Positions 52,318-63,797 of a DNA stretch of 64,000 nucleotides are shown one piece after another; within the stretch, counting starts at the first letter, position 1, and each line of letters begins with the position of its first letter. The position numbers and the translations under genes are program-made. The stretch spans positions 26,148,696 to 26,212,695 of the forward strand of contig JAKSZU010000025.1 in the NCBI GenBank assembly GCA_026018925.1, given 5' to 3'. The DNA is from Tupaia tana. Lineage: Eukaryota > Chordata > Mammalia > Scandentia > Tupaiidae. Under the pieces are notes generated by a model, which worked only from the letters and a program-made list of their open reading frames with translations, searched no databases and had not been told where the DNA came from.

Positions 52318-53000
52318 GGAGGAGCGATGGTGTGGTGGCTTAAAGGCCTGAAATCTCGGTGTTCTCATGCCGGGAGACCTGTGTGAAGATTGACTGGTCC
52401 CAGGTGATTGGAACAGAAATACTTTGGGCCGGGTCCTGAAGGACTTTTTGATTAATATCATTCCAAATTGGTCAGATTTATCCTGCATGTAGTGGAGGTA
52501 TTTTAAAGCTGTTTAAGAAGAAGAGTATTTCAGGGACCTAAACCCATGCCCTACCCTATAAGGATTGCAGAGGACAGATTGAAGGATGCTAGTCCGTCCA
52601 TAGTAGGAGGAACTAGGTGTCTAGTTGGTGGTTTTGGTGAGAGAGTATAAGGGGCATGAAAGAAGGTGGGTGGCCATGCTGTAGTGCTGAGTAACCCCAA
52701 GTATCAGCGGTTAACACAAGTCTTGTTCTTGCCCAGTAGAAACCATCCAGGTAAGGACTCCAGGGATGAGTGTTCATCCTGGCCATTCAGGGGCTTGAGT
52801 GACTGTCTACACTCGCTACTGCCCGGTAAACTGAACCTAGCAAGTAACAGGCTGCCCCTGTAGGCTTCAACCTGGAAATGACTGTTCACTTCCGTTCTCA
52901 CCCCCTAGGCAACCTCAAGTCACATAGCCATACCCAACTTGAAGGGGCCTGAAAATGCAGCCTTATACAGGCTCAGAACGTGGAGAGTAGGGGAGAGTGC
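52318..53000. repeat. Probable ancient interspersed repeat
   Basis: GGGTCCTGAAGGACTTTTTG, GCATGTAGTGGAGGTATTTT and AAGAGTATTTCAGGGACC resemble the distal part of the GATTCTAGTGGG-type repeat (GCCATGGTAAGGACTTTGG, then GGGTTTTGAGCAGAG). Low certainty. Confidence 0.3.
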
Positions 53001-53499
53001 ACAGCTAGTGACGGCGATAGCAAGTGATTAGATTTGGAGGAGATGCCATCAGAGAAGGCCGGTAATTTCAAAGAGGTTTCCAGTTTAGACTTTTCATTTC
53101 TGCAGGCTGGTCTTCAGGGTCTTGTCTGACAAAGTTTACTTTTCTTTCTTTCTCTTCTTTCTTCTCCAGTATTTCCACCAAAGCGAATTCCAGACTGCCA
53201 AAGTGGTGTCGGTGAACGCAGAGTTGATGATAGCTGCATCTCATGATGTGGCATTTACATCATGTAGTTAGAACCAACAGTCAGATGCACAGATACTGGC
53301 ATAATGTAAAATAATTAATTTGCATTTTTATAACCTTCGTTCTAAATCTACTTTATTTCATTGTAGCTTTGTCTAGTTGAATTCTTAGTAATGGGTATAT
53401 TCAGTGCCTGGCTTACAAGCTCCTGAAAATTGAGCAGTTGGCATTCACAAGCCAATGGCAAGGAGCTCCAGTATTCCACTGGAGTCTCTCTCCCAAGAC
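53001..53499. other. Unassigned sequence
   Basis: Nothing recognised. Confidence 0.5.
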
Positions 53500-53670
53500 A
53501 CTCTGTTCTTGTCCATGTCATGGTGCTGATCAGACTTTAATTTATTTGTTTACCCATGTGTCTTGTCTGCCGGACAGTGAGCTGCTCAAAGAAAAAGAAA
53601 AGCATTATGTCACTTCTGAGCTTATCATTGCTTAATCCAGGGTTTAGAGCCTAGAAGAAATTCAGTAGAG
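53500..53670 (+). repeat. L2-like 3' end
   Basis: TTTATTTGTTTACCCATGTG, CTGCCGGACAGTGAGCTGCT and TAGAGCCTAGAAGAAATTCA follow L2 3' UTR order. A second such piece may lie at 53960-54110. Confidence 0.5.
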
Positions 53671-55776
53671 GTCACAAAGAAGTGAAAACCTACTTTTTTA
53701 TGAAATAAGGAAATTAGTACCCCTATCCCCGCCCCCAATGCTATTTGTAGGGGCATGGGCATTCCATTTTACAACAAAAGAGCTACTCTAGACAAATGCA
53801 CTTACATGAATCTCATCTTAGCTGCAAATATTCAGCCGTTAAGAAAAATGTCTCAGAGCCTGACTTTGCTCATTGGGGTGCACGCTAGGTTCTCTAGAAA
53901 ATTGTTCTCAAGTTATATATTCATTCGTAATCTAGACTGTAGTTTTTGAGAATCCTGTTGTACTTTTAGAACTTTACATTTACTTATAAAAATCATCTAG
54001 ATACTACCACTTATTTCTTTTTATTTGCCTACCTACTATTTAAAGACAACAATTGTCTCTTTCACTTTCTTTGTGTCCCTTTCACATAACACAGTATTGA
54101 TCATGTCATTGTGACTCAAGTCTTTTAAGAGGTTGACTCTTTAACTCCCAACAAAAATACCTGCGTTATATATCCAAAGTGATTTTCTGAAGATCCCTGC
54201 AGATCTGTATTTTCTGTTTTAATGAGTTAGCTGCCTTTTCATTATCAGAGTGCCACTATGTTCCATTTTGAAATTTGTGGACGAATTCTCATTGTATTAT
54301 GTATTTTTTTAGCTTTATTTAAACTTAGTATCTTGACACTGACTTATAGCTATCCACCCAATAGATATTCAACTAAAATTACACTTTAAGGACAATGAAC
54401 AGTTCTACCAAAGAATAAGAACTGCGGTGACAAATTGCAGACATTTGGTAGAGCTAGATTATTAGAATCCTTATCTAAATTGTTTACATGTCAGATTTTT
54501 TTTTTTTTTGGTAGCCCAGAATAATTTGGATAAATGAGCCTCCCCACTGGTAATTACATTTCCTTAACAACATTTCGGTGAATGTACATAAAAGGTAATA
54601 ATAGCTTCTACCAGTGCCCTGTCCTGCTCCCTGTCAGAGCTCCAGAAGCTGATAGTGTCTGACACTTATTACTAAAGTCATATATTTCTAAAGCTGAGGT
54701 CTCTGCAAGGTCTTTTCCCACAGGACACTGTCTCAATCTGCAGAGTAGAAACTCTCAATCTGCAGCTTTCCAGGATGTCTTACATGCTTACAGAAAAGCC
54801 CAAGCCTCCTGAGTTAGGAACTATCAAGTACATATACCAAGAATTTCTGCTATCCCTTCAGTAGCAAGGCACGGTTATTCATGACCAGGTGTGACTTCTC
54901 TCAGGTGGTTACGGACGGGAAGATCCCCAACAACATTATTTCACAGCTCCTTTTATCGAAGAATAAGAAGAAAAAAATTGACTTGTTAAGATCGTATTGG
55001 CTGTTCCCCATGAAGACACGTTCTCAGAATTCCACTTGGTAAACTCAGTTATATTTTCAGTGATAACATCTGTGTCCATAAAACAGAGCTGCCCACAGAG
55101 CCCTGATCTTGTGCTATTGTGTGATCTTGGACCTTGCATAAACACAAGTCTGTGAAGCTCTGCATAAGACATCCTCCTTTCAGATTTGGGAAATGTCCTG
55201 GTATGCTCCGAAAACTCCGAGAAATCCTCCAGTACTGCACTAGTACCTACATTTTCATGCAAGCTACTCGTTCTCAAGTTCAGTACAGTATATATATCAG
55301 TTAAGGTACAATTAGGAGATAGAAGTCACATCGTAATTTGAGTAGGGAAGGACTTAATGTAAAGAATGACTAATTTTGAGAGGGGGTTCATTGTCTCACT
55401 CTCTTCGACCCCTTCCGGAAGGGACATGAGGGGCAGAACACAGGAGCTGAAATAAGTCAAGCACGGGAAGGAATAGTTCAGTAGAGAGGAGATGGACATG
55501 GGCCGCGGAAGGCAGCTGCTAGCGTGGCATGGCATGCCGTTTTACGGGAGGCTTTCTTTCTAAATAAGTAGGAGTATTCTACAAAATAATGATGCACAAG
55601 GTGAGTCTAGTTAATGCTCAGTTCGTTGCATGGAGAACAGTCATGCCTTTGCTTTAAAAATTCTATTAATACTCTTCATTCACAGATATAGTAATGTTTA
55701 TTGCATTTAATCATTGATGAAAGGAATAACAAAATGAAATAATAAAATAAATGATTACATAATTAAAATAAATTGG
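53671..55776. other. Unassigned AT-rich sequence
   Basis: About 2 kb. A 113-codon reverse frame (54936-55277) has no recognised domain. A T12-run is at about 54498. Nothing else recognised. Confidence 0.45.
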
Positions 55777-55918
55777 GGGGAGCAGCAGGTGGCATGGTGG
55801 GTAAGGCGCTGGACTCCCCATGGTCTGGGATTGCTGACGTTGAGAGTGAGTTGCAGCGTAAGGACCCTGTTGGGGGGACCGTCTCTGTCTCTTACTCATG
55901 GAAGAGATCATCTTCAAA
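55777..55918 (+). mobile_element. Chimeric or internally deleted SINE (A-type head, B-type end)
   Basis: GGAGCAGCAGGTGGCATGGT and GGCGCTGGACTCCCCATGGT are SINE-A head wording. GTGAGTTGCAGCGTAAGGAC, CCTGTTGGGGGGACC and TACTCATGGAAGAGATCATC are the SINE-B 3' end. The B-box is missing. Length is about 140 bp. Confidence 0.7.
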
Positions 55919-56589
55919 GAAAACTATATTCATGTATTAATTTGCTTATATAAAGCTGCACTTGTGACTCTGGGGTATGACAAAGCCATCATTCAGCACT
56001 AATGGGAGGAAGCATGGGACAGACTTGCAGTCACAGAAGTCTGGTGTTTTGCCTGTAAGAATTGCTTCTGGAATCATAATATGCTTCCTATAAATTACAT
56101 TCCCTAGGTTAGTACCCGAACCAGCAGATTTATAGCAGCATCTATTCTAAGAAGTCACTGGAGTATTCTTTGTTCCTTTTAAATTTATGCTAAGCTTGGC
56201 AAATTAAATGCAAAAGTATCTCTAATAATTAAATGAAAAGATCGTATGTCAATTAGGATCTTACTCATCAGAAATGAGTGACTAAGCCAAAGGTAACTGA
56301 AGCCCCCAAGTGATTCTTGTCTAGATATAGAAGTATAATTACTTATTTATTAAAATTGCATTGACTAAGGACCGCATACGGGTCAGGCCCTGTAGGGGGT
56401 ACCCAGTGCACAGCACTAAGTGTAAGGATGCAAGTGTGTGCTCTCATGGAGCCTAGGTTTTAGACAGATCACAAACAAATGCAAGGTGTGTGTGTCTTTG
56501 TGTGCACGCGTGTGAGTGTCTACGTGAGATGTTGCAATAAGCTTGGAGTGAAGTAAACCAAAGAAGGAGGTAAGAAGTGAGTAGAGAGT
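55919..56589. other. Unassigned, with an ancient repeat piece
   Basis: At 56370-56480 GGTCAGGCCCTGTAGGGGGT and CTCATGGAGCCTAGGTTTTA resemble the ancient GGAGCTTACATTCTAG repeat. The rest is unrecognised. Confidence 0.4.
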
Positions 56590-56726
56590 GGCCAGCAGGT
56601 GGCATAGTGGTGAAGGCCCTGGACTCCCACATGACAGACTGTGGTTTGAATCTCGGACCTGGTGACTTGCTTTCTTGAATTTTCTCTCTTTCTCTGGTCA
56701 AATTAAATAATAATAATAATAATAAA
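56590..56726 (+). mobile_element. SINE-A short, carrying a CTCF core
   Basis: GGCCAGCAGGTGGCATAGTG starts it. CCAGCAGGTGGCA (56592-56604) is a perfect CTCF core. GGTTTGAATCTC is the B-box. GACTTGCTTTCTTGAATTTT, a CT-tract and an (AAT)n tail (56704-56725) follow. Confidence 0.95.
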
Positions 56727-57624
56727 TGAAATTAAATCTTACCCGAAAAGAAGGGATCCATGCTGAGGGAACCATGAGAAGAAAGTCCCTCAGGCGGCTG
56801 TCTCTTAAAAGAGCATTGCATCTGAGTGGACCAGAGTGAGGGGGGTGCGCGACGGAGGCAGCTTTGGGCCTGCGTGTCGGAAGACAGGGCAGTGGGGGAG
56901 CCTGAGGAGGGGTGCGGAGCGATCTGGATTCTGTTGTGAAGGGCTCGCTGGTGCCTTGTGTTGAGAACCATCTGCAGGCAGCGAGGCCACAAGCAGACGC
57001 ACCGGTTGAGAGGCTGTTCCGACCCACAGGCAGCAGATCATGGCTGTGGGCTGAGGTCAGGCCGTGCAGGCTGGTTTCCACTCTGAGCCCTGAACCAGCA
57101 CAGTGTGCCGATGAGGTAGATGTGAAGTGGAGGGGAAAGGCCTTCTTTGTGTTTTGTGTTAATCCGAGCACCCGGCAGACCGGTGAGCCCATTGCAGAGG
57201 TGCAACACGGAGTGGGGCAGGTTCAGTGGCAGGGGCCGTGTGGAATGAGGTCTGCTTTCTTCCCAGGTGCCCCGACACGTGCAGTTGGCCCTGTTGCTCT
57301 CTGAGTCCAGACTTCAGGGGAGAATCTCGCTGGTGATTTATACCGGGAAGGGGTCGGTGTTGACTGAGGTGAGGTTCCTGAAACTACGGAGTGCGGGTAA
57401 AGAGAGGTCGTCCGAGACTGAGGCCTGGAGGACAGGAGTTCAGGAGACCGAGGAGGGGTGGTCTCTGAGCAGGGGCAAGAGCCCCACATGGAGCATCACA
57501 GATGTCAAGGGAAAAGTGCCAGAGAGGCCTGGCGTCTCTGTCGATCCATTCTGGGATGGGGCCTGTGGGCAGGCCGCCACTCGGCCCAGCTAGCTGGATG
57601 CAGGAAGGGGCCGTGGAATTCATT
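56727..57624. other. GC-rich unassigned sequence
   Basis: Long frames occur on both strands (164 codons reverse at 56698-57192, 130 forward at 56912-57304). No domain is recognised, and the reverse frame starts inside the (AAT)n tail region. Parts may be the distal end of the ancient repeat beginning at 56370. Confidence 0.35.
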
Positions 57625-57629
57625 AATTA

Positions 57630-57876
57630 AATGTAGATGTTTGTATTTATTTCCTCTTTGACTGAGGGACACACACGGACACGGTGAGAGAAAGAGAAAG
57701 AAAGAGGCACCCCCAGAATGGTAATGGTCGTCACCCCACAGCCCACCCCAGCTTCAGCAGCACCGGGTCACGGGCATGCGTGCACCCCTCGTGTCGAAGG
57801 TCTGTGGTTGCAAACCTGGAAGCTTTCATGTGGGTCCGCCTCGTAGCCTGTCTGTTACCGCCATGCCGTGTCTCAT
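57630..57876 (-). mobile_element. SINE-B, reverse
   Basis: TTTGTATTTATTTCCTCTTT, GAGAGAAAGAGAAAGAAAGA, GCACCCCCAGAATGGTAATG and, at the head, GTTGCAAACCTGGAAGC with CTGTTACCGCCATGCCGTGT. Confidence 0.7.
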
Positions 57877-57889
57877 AAATGGCCATTTT

Positions 57890-58250
57890 CAATATTGCCT
57901 TGGTCTGTAACTGCTGCTCTAACGAAATACTGGTGGTCTGTGACTTCTGGGGCATTTCTCATAGTTCAGAAGCTACGAAGTCCAAGGTAAGGGGCCAGCG
58001 GCCTCAGCGTTGGGTAAGGTGCTCTCTGCTCCCACGTTGGTGTCTTCTCGCCGTGTCCTCACTAGCAAAAAGAAGGAGTGTTCTGTCCTCGCGTGGAAGA
58101 ACAGAACGGGGGAGGGACAGTGATCCTCTGAAGACTCTCAGAAGGACATAATCCCATTCGTGAGGGTGGTGCCCTCACTTCCTAAACGCCTCCTAAGGCC
58201 CCCTCTCCTGATATGACCACATCGGCTCTTAGACTTCCACGGGAGTTGCA
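57890..58250 (+). repeat. Ancient interspersed repeat of the 'AACGAAATAC' type, second copy
   Basis: CTGCTCTAACGAAATACTGG, CATAGTTCAGAAGCTACGAAG (in part), GTGTCCTCACTAGC, ATAATCCCATTCGTGAGGGT and CCTAAGGCCCCCTCTCCTGA follow the same order as 12112-12610, with a longer middle. Confidence 0.65.
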
Positions 58251-58333
58251 GAGTGACTTGTTCAGACAGTAGCACACGTGACCTGTTTTAATGGTTGAGT
58301 GTTGACCAAGAACACATTTGAGAAATTAAGTTA

Positions 58334-58419
58334 TCAGATTACCATGTTTTTGCACTATGTAGCCAAAAAATATATATTCATTGTATTTTGCTACATAGTA
58401 CAAAACTATGGTAATCCGA
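58334..58419. mobile_element. 86-bp palindromic MITE, family not recognised
   Basis: The left arm TCAGATTACCATGTTTTTGC continues ACTATGTAGCCAAAA. The reverse-complemented right arm TCGGATTACCATAGTTTTGT continues ACTATGTAGCAAAA. About 29 of 34 positions match. Only a short AT-rich loop lies between. I do not recognise the termini as any named family. Confidence 0.85.
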
Positions 58420-59022
58420 CCACTTACTCATCTTTAGATAAATTGAGACTATGGCTAGGGTAGGCTGTATTTTACTTCCAGGTAATAAAATAATGAACTT
58501 TCTCTCTTTACAGAAAGAGAACTGTCATTTAATAGCAGCGTTCTTACGTGCGGTTTCACATACATCAGGACTGATCCGTTGTTTAAAGAAATACGCTTTG
58601 TTTGTTTGCTTCTTGTTAGGAACTGCACTGGCCACCATATGAATGGCGGTAAACAGAATAATTTCTTAGTGAGCAACATTTGGGGAAGTAAAAATACAGT
58701 CACAGTGCAGAGTGATACATGGTTTCATTTTTTCCCGAAAGCGTAGGGAGCTAAGGGCACTGATCTTCGTAACATGGGATCTGGTCTTAAGATCTTGGTA
58801 AACAGTACCCAGAAGCAGGACTCAGATTTTATTGGCATTGAATATCAATATGCCTCAGGGCCGCTTGGACACATTCCTGGTTTCGGAATCCCTGTGTCGT
58901 GGTGGTTTTCCTACCTGTGCTTTAAGGTCACTCTGTAATCTGGAAGGGGTGTTACCCACCTCGGCTACGTGGGAATCATCTTTATGCTTAGCAGCTTCCA
59001 CGTTTAGTGTTTCATATGCTGC
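58420..59022. other. Unassigned sequence
   Basis: Nothing recognised. Confidence 0.5.
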
Positions 59023-59366
59023 TTTTTTTTTTTTTTTTGACTACTTAAAATGCAGTTTATTAGTAAGCATGAGACATGCTTCTTTAAGAGGATGCAAAGG
59101 CTTTTGAAGCCAGCTATTGACGGAACAACTGCTCCATGGCTTGGCCCAGAAGCAAGTCATTTCGGGGGCTCGGTTCTGTTATTTATCCATAAGGAGACTG
59201 AGAGGAGAAGTAAACATCTCCAGGCTAAAAGCAGACTCATGTCCTCTGTACCGTGGCTCTGAGCACCAAAATTAATGAAGTTAGGAGACAGAACATGGCT
59301 GCCCGTGGACTTCCTGCTGCAGAATTTGCAGATTTTATGCAAATACACTTGGTAGGGTTGGGGCTA
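59023..59366 (-). pseudogene. Probable 3' end of a processed retrocopy
   Basis: A 16-base T-run (59023-59038) is, on the minus strand, a poly-A tail preceded 17 bases upstream by AATAAA (TTTATT at 59056-59061). That is the layout of a cleaved and polyadenylated mRNA. TTTCATATGCT (59010-59020) and TTTCCATATGTCT (59367-59379) are a possible target duplication, which would bound a copy of about 345 bp. The text looks like 3' untranslated sequence. I cannot name the parent gene. Confidence 0.45.
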
Positions 59367-59379
59367 TTTCCATATGTCT

Positions 59380-60570
59380 ACTTGTAACGTGCATAGCATT
59401 TGTTTGCTGCAGATTAAGAAAACACACATCGCCAGAGCAGTCTAAGTCACTTTATTCTTCCCAGAATAGTTCGCATTTATTTCTTCCCTTTAAAATGCCA
59501 TCTTTCTTTCACAGAGCCTTGATTAATTAATTAGTAAATTAAATTCCATATCATTAATTAATACACCTGCTCCATCCCAGGCACGTCGATCAATAACTGG
59601 GAATCAGTAATTTCGTAACAGTGCCATCTTGGTGAGAACTCAGTCATACATAGTGGGGATTCTGTTAAGGGGAAGCGGATCCTTATGACGAGGAAAAGGA
59701 CCTGCAGAATGAAAGTTGTTTCTGTGTCCTTCACGTTCGTGCCCAAAGGAGATGAAGACATTATCCAAGGCTGAGGTCGTTCGTTTCAGAGGTGCGCATG
59801 CAGAGATGGCCCGACCTTGTTTGAGAGTGCCCTCCACGCCTCTCAGGGTTTGAAGGCTGACGTCTGTCACTCTGCCACAGTGAGACACATCACAGACCCT
59901 GCCAGGGAGTGGCTCCTGTTGAGTCAAGCGTCCCGCTGGTAGCTGTGACACGGGACTTCACTGCCTCTGTAACCGATGTTTTCTTCTTGCCTTTTTATAC
60001 GGAGTGTTTTCTGGAAGATTCCTGGGTGTGAAACCTGAGGTATCCAATTCTTCCACCACACTCCAAACCACCAGCCCCACGTGGTTATTCATCAGGGGTG
60101 TGAATGCTGTGACAGGAACTCCGAGGAAGAAAAGGGAGTTTTGAAATATTTACCAAGAAGTCTGATTTTTCTGGATTGGTGTCTTGATGAAGAATTATTG
60201 GTTTCAAAGAAACGTGTGATTCCCTAACAATAATATTAGGAATCGCAGGATGGGGAAGGCAGAGATGTCAAACAAATGATATTCAGGATTTACCCAGTTT
60301 AGGTACTGAATGAGGCGAAGTATACAGAGCTGGGATATTTTGACATCTCACAGGAACTTCTATAAAGCTAAAATGTTTATAGAGCACCTCCAGAGAGGAA
60401 GGCGTAAGGACTCAAAATATAACAGAGGGAAAAGAGAATCAGGCCAGAAACCCAAAGGCTTCCTCTGAGACTTTCTGCTGTGTCACGACTCTCACTTCTC
60501 ACTGCTTTCTGAGGTCTCTCCTACAGGAGGCTCAGTCATAGGCTCCTTGGATGTCTTAAAAAGGCCTATA
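59380..60570. other. Unassigned sequence
   Basis: No repeat terminus or gene recognised. Confidence 0.5.
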
Positions 60571-60574
60571 AGCT

Positions 60575-60800
60575 ATTATTTTTTTGGAACTTGATCAATT
60601 TCTTTTATAAGTGAGAAACACACAGGGAGAATGAGAATAGAGAGACCCCTATTAGAGTCTTAATGGCGTGATCCACCCCAGCCTTCAGCCAGGCCTGGGA
60701 TGTAGACAGAGGCCTGCCTGACGTGAGCAGGGGTGTCTTCAGACATGGAGCCAGAACCTGCCCGCGTGAGTCAGCCCTGCAGAGTCCTGCCCTCACCGAG
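60575..60800 (-). mobile_element. SINE-B, reverse
   Basis: CAATTTCTTTTATAAGTGAG, GAGAATGAGAATAGAGAGAC, CCTATTAGAGTCTTAATGGC and the head with GAGCCAGAACCTGCCCGCGT and GTCCTGCCCTCACC. Confidence 0.65.
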
Positions 60801-61129
60801 GGACAGATGTTTAATGGCTACGTTTCAGTCTCCACCCTTCTTCAACCCGAGTGACAATATGCTTGTGCGTAAGATGCACCTGTTTATTAAATGAGCATGA
60901 ACTTGCATGCGAAACCCAGGAATGTAATAGTAGTTTTTGGGCCAATGGAAGGAAACATAATATTTGGTCCTAGAATAACAAATGTTCAAAAATTCTGAAA
61001 ACCTGACGTCCTCACTGAGGTCACACGGGGCAGCCATACTGATGGATGAGCTGCAGGACACAGGTGTCCAGCACTTAATTCTAGAGTTCCAATTCACTGA
61101 GTTCTTAGACACTGTTTATGTAATAATAA
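60801..61129. other. Unassigned sequence
   Basis: Nothing recognised. Confidence 0.5.
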
Positions 61130-61320
61130 TTTTATGTGTGGATTGTCAGCCTGTGCCAAGTGTCTCACATGCATTATTGATAGCTCTTTTAACCACATTT
61201 TAACATTAGGTAGAGAATCCTGAGACTGAGAAAGGTGAGGAAAATACTTTGTGGGGGAAGAGCTGTCAGTAATAAACCGGAATTCAACCCCTAGCTCACA
61301 GGACTTAGTTCAAGGTCCAT
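61130..61320 (+). repeat. MIR fragment
   Basis: CTGTGCCAAGTGTCTCACAT, TGATAGCTCTTTTAACCAC, AGAATCCTGAGACTGAGAAA and ATAAACCGGAATTCAACCCC follow MIR order along most of its length. Confidence 0.7.
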
Positions 61321-61700
61321 TTTCTTAGACCTGCATCCCGTAGGCTTCTCTGGAACCTCTTCTTGGACGAGCTGTGTTATCTGGGTCCGTGAGAGTATGT
61401 CCAGTTATATCTGATCAGAGAGATGGGGGTCCTTATCCTCACACCTTCACGGTTTACCATCGCCCACTTGGGTTCTTCCCCGGTTCAGGACCTCCACAGA
61501 GCTTTCCTCTAACGCTAGGACATCCTCTGGTCCTCATGGCTTGCTCTGCATCCTTTGCAAGTCCCGCCCTGTTCCTGCCACACCACAATCAAATTTACAT
61601 ATGAAATCGGTGGAATATGCCCTGGGTTCTTTTCCTGCAGGTCATAATTGGTCATAGCCCAAGGAGGCCTTGACAAGAGACATGAGGGTAAATAACCTGA
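61321..61700. other. Unassigned sequence
   Basis: Possibly L2-age wording near 61480-61560 (ACCTCCACAGAGCTTTCCTC). Otherwise nothing recognised. Confidence 0.4.
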
Positions 61701-61942
61701 GACCAGCTGGGGGTGCACAGTGGAAGCCATGCTGCTCAAGAGACCCTGGGTCCCTGTGAAAGGTTGGAGGCTCAGTTTCCCTCTGGTCTGTCTCTGGGAC
61801 ACCCATGACGATGATCTCGGGTCTGGGAAGGCTGGGGAAGGGAGTGTGGCAGGAGTGTCTGTTGGGGTGCTTGCCCTGCTCTCTCCCCATCTCTGTGTCT
61901 CTCACTCTCATGAAAGAAGTAAACGTCCTTAAAAAGTAAAAT
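61701..61942 (+). mobile_element. SINE-B
   Basis: GACCAGCTGGGGGTGCACAG is the head. GGGAGTGTGGCAGGAGTGTC, TGTTGGGGTGCTTGCCCTG, a CT-tract and CACTCTCATGAAAGAAGTAA form the 3' part. Confidence 0.75.
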
Positions 61943-62185
61943 AAACGTACGGTAAACAGTGTATTTCTCCTAGTCTAGACTCATATCAAAAGGACCACAA
62001 CCAAGTAATTCCCTGAAGAATCCCTATTATCGATGTTTCTCCTTTTTGGAAGGATGTGGGATTAGGAAGGAAGGCTCACACTTCTTCACAGGGAAGCCTG
62101 CGTGTGTGGGCCACATGCACACAGAGGTTCTCCGACCACGTGTGACTGCTCGCTGGTGTGGGCCACACTTTTTCTGTGTTCTTAC
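61943..62185. other. Unassigned sequence
   Basis: Nothing recognised. Confidence 0.5.
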
Positions 62186-62222
62186 TTTTTTTTTTTCTTG
62201 CTAGAGGGCTTGTGTGTTCACC

Positions 62223-62255
<33 letters not shown>

Positions 62256-62449
62256 AGAGGGAAAGCACTCCTGTGGGGAATGGTCACTCTACGATCACTT
62301 CTCTTCCATCTGTCCTTCCTTTCAGGATTTTAGGCATGCATACACGTGAGACTAGCATGTTCCTCAAACTGCGTGGTCAGGACCCAAACTTCTGTCTTAT
62401 CTATGTGGAGTTTGGCTGCCTTAGCCCTCAGGTTATGGAGCCAGCCCCC
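62186..62449 (-). mobile_element. SINE-A long, old, reverse
   Basis: A T-run, CTTGCTAGAGGGCTTGTGTG, a (GA)n tract (62223-62256), AAGCACTCCTGTGGGGAATG and a worn head ending TTATGGAGCCAGCCCC. Confidence 0.82.
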
Positions 62450-63797
62450 ATGCCAGATGTTCTTTCCTGAGCTCCTCGTTCTGTCAGTTCTCTGTGCTTT
62501 TTTAGCCTCTTTTAATCCATTTCCCACCAAACCATGCCAACCTAGATCAGTGTTCTTGATAGCGTTCCGGGCTGGGTATGCCGTGTTGGGAAGAGATGAG
62601 GCATGCATACAGTAGGTGGAAGTGTAACGTCTGGTTTAATTAGCTCCTTACAGCCTTATCAGAAGTGAGCTTGCTCTGCAGATGAGGAGAAGCAGGCATG
62701 AACAGTAGCACAGCCTTCCCCAGCAGCTCCTGTTCTCTGATGTGGGTCCTGGGGACCCAGGGGGACCCTGCCAACTCAGAGGAAGGTCTTCAGATTGGAG
62801 AAGCAGATGAATTTTAGCAGCTATGCAAATCTTATGTTACTGTTGTGTTGTTTTTGTAAGGGCTGAGTCAACGCGCCTGTCGAACCTGTACCGTCTATGT
62901 GAAATCATGTCCCGTGGAGAGTAACAGGATGGTGCACCGAGGCGGCAGAGGGCCGTCAGAACCTTCTCTGTGGTTCGCCTTTGTTGTATCCTGTATAAGA
63001 TAGCCTGGGTAGTGTAATGCTCTGTCTGAAACAGGTAGGTAGGGGGTTGAGAAGCAGGTCATGAGGATCCTCTTGGAACTTTTTGTCTGAACACACCACT
63101 TTCCTTTCTGTGTCATTAGTGCAGGGAATCCTTTAATGGTCTGCTCCCTGGAATAGGCATAGTGCATGGCTGCACGCATGTGTGTGTGCGTGTGCGGGTA
63201 TGGACACAGTCATGGAAATTATGTCTTATCACATAGCAGCACACAGATACTCCCCCAGGCTGTGGTATGCCCAGTAAGAAGGCATTGATTCCACACGTCA
63301 GCAGACTGCACAGAGCTAGAGCAGTAGAGCAGGCTGGGGGTGGGGGGTGCGGGAACAGCTGGCCAGCAAGCCAGATGTCCATCGGGACTCCAGTCAGACA
63401 GCATGGCCGCTGGCACACGCTCTGGCCAAGTGTTTGCCATTTGAGTTGACTCGTGGTATTGCCCAAATGGTGTGAAATCTGCATATGTGAAAAGTAAGAC
63501 GATTTTGGCTAGGGCCGGGGCCCTCGTCTTCCAGTTCATGCCTTCCTGTCGTCCAGGTGGTGGTCCCTGCCGCGTTTAGAATGTGGGGCTTTCTTGTCCT
63601 CTCTCCTACCCACTGGCAACATCCTACTGATTTCCTAAAACGTTGCAAATCCTTTTGAGCAGCTCCTCCCTGGACACGCGTTCTGTCCTCCAAGATCCTT
63701 CAGCCTCAGGTGTACCGGGTGTGGACGTAACAGCCCGTGAGGCCCAGGGATTGCTTCCCAATCTCTTCCAAGTTGGACTATGAGAACCTACAATGCA
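62450..63797. other. Unassigned sequence
   Basis: A G-run cluster is at 63331-63351. Open frames to 122 codons have no recognisable domain. Confidence 0.45.

Noticed and set aside
54936-55277. A 113-codon reverse frame with plausible amino-acid mix
   Set aside because: No domain or neighbour evidence. Cannot be told from chance.
56698-57192. A 164-codon reverse open frame
   Set aside because: It runs into the (AAT)n tail of a SINE and ends in Tyr repeats. No recognisable domain.
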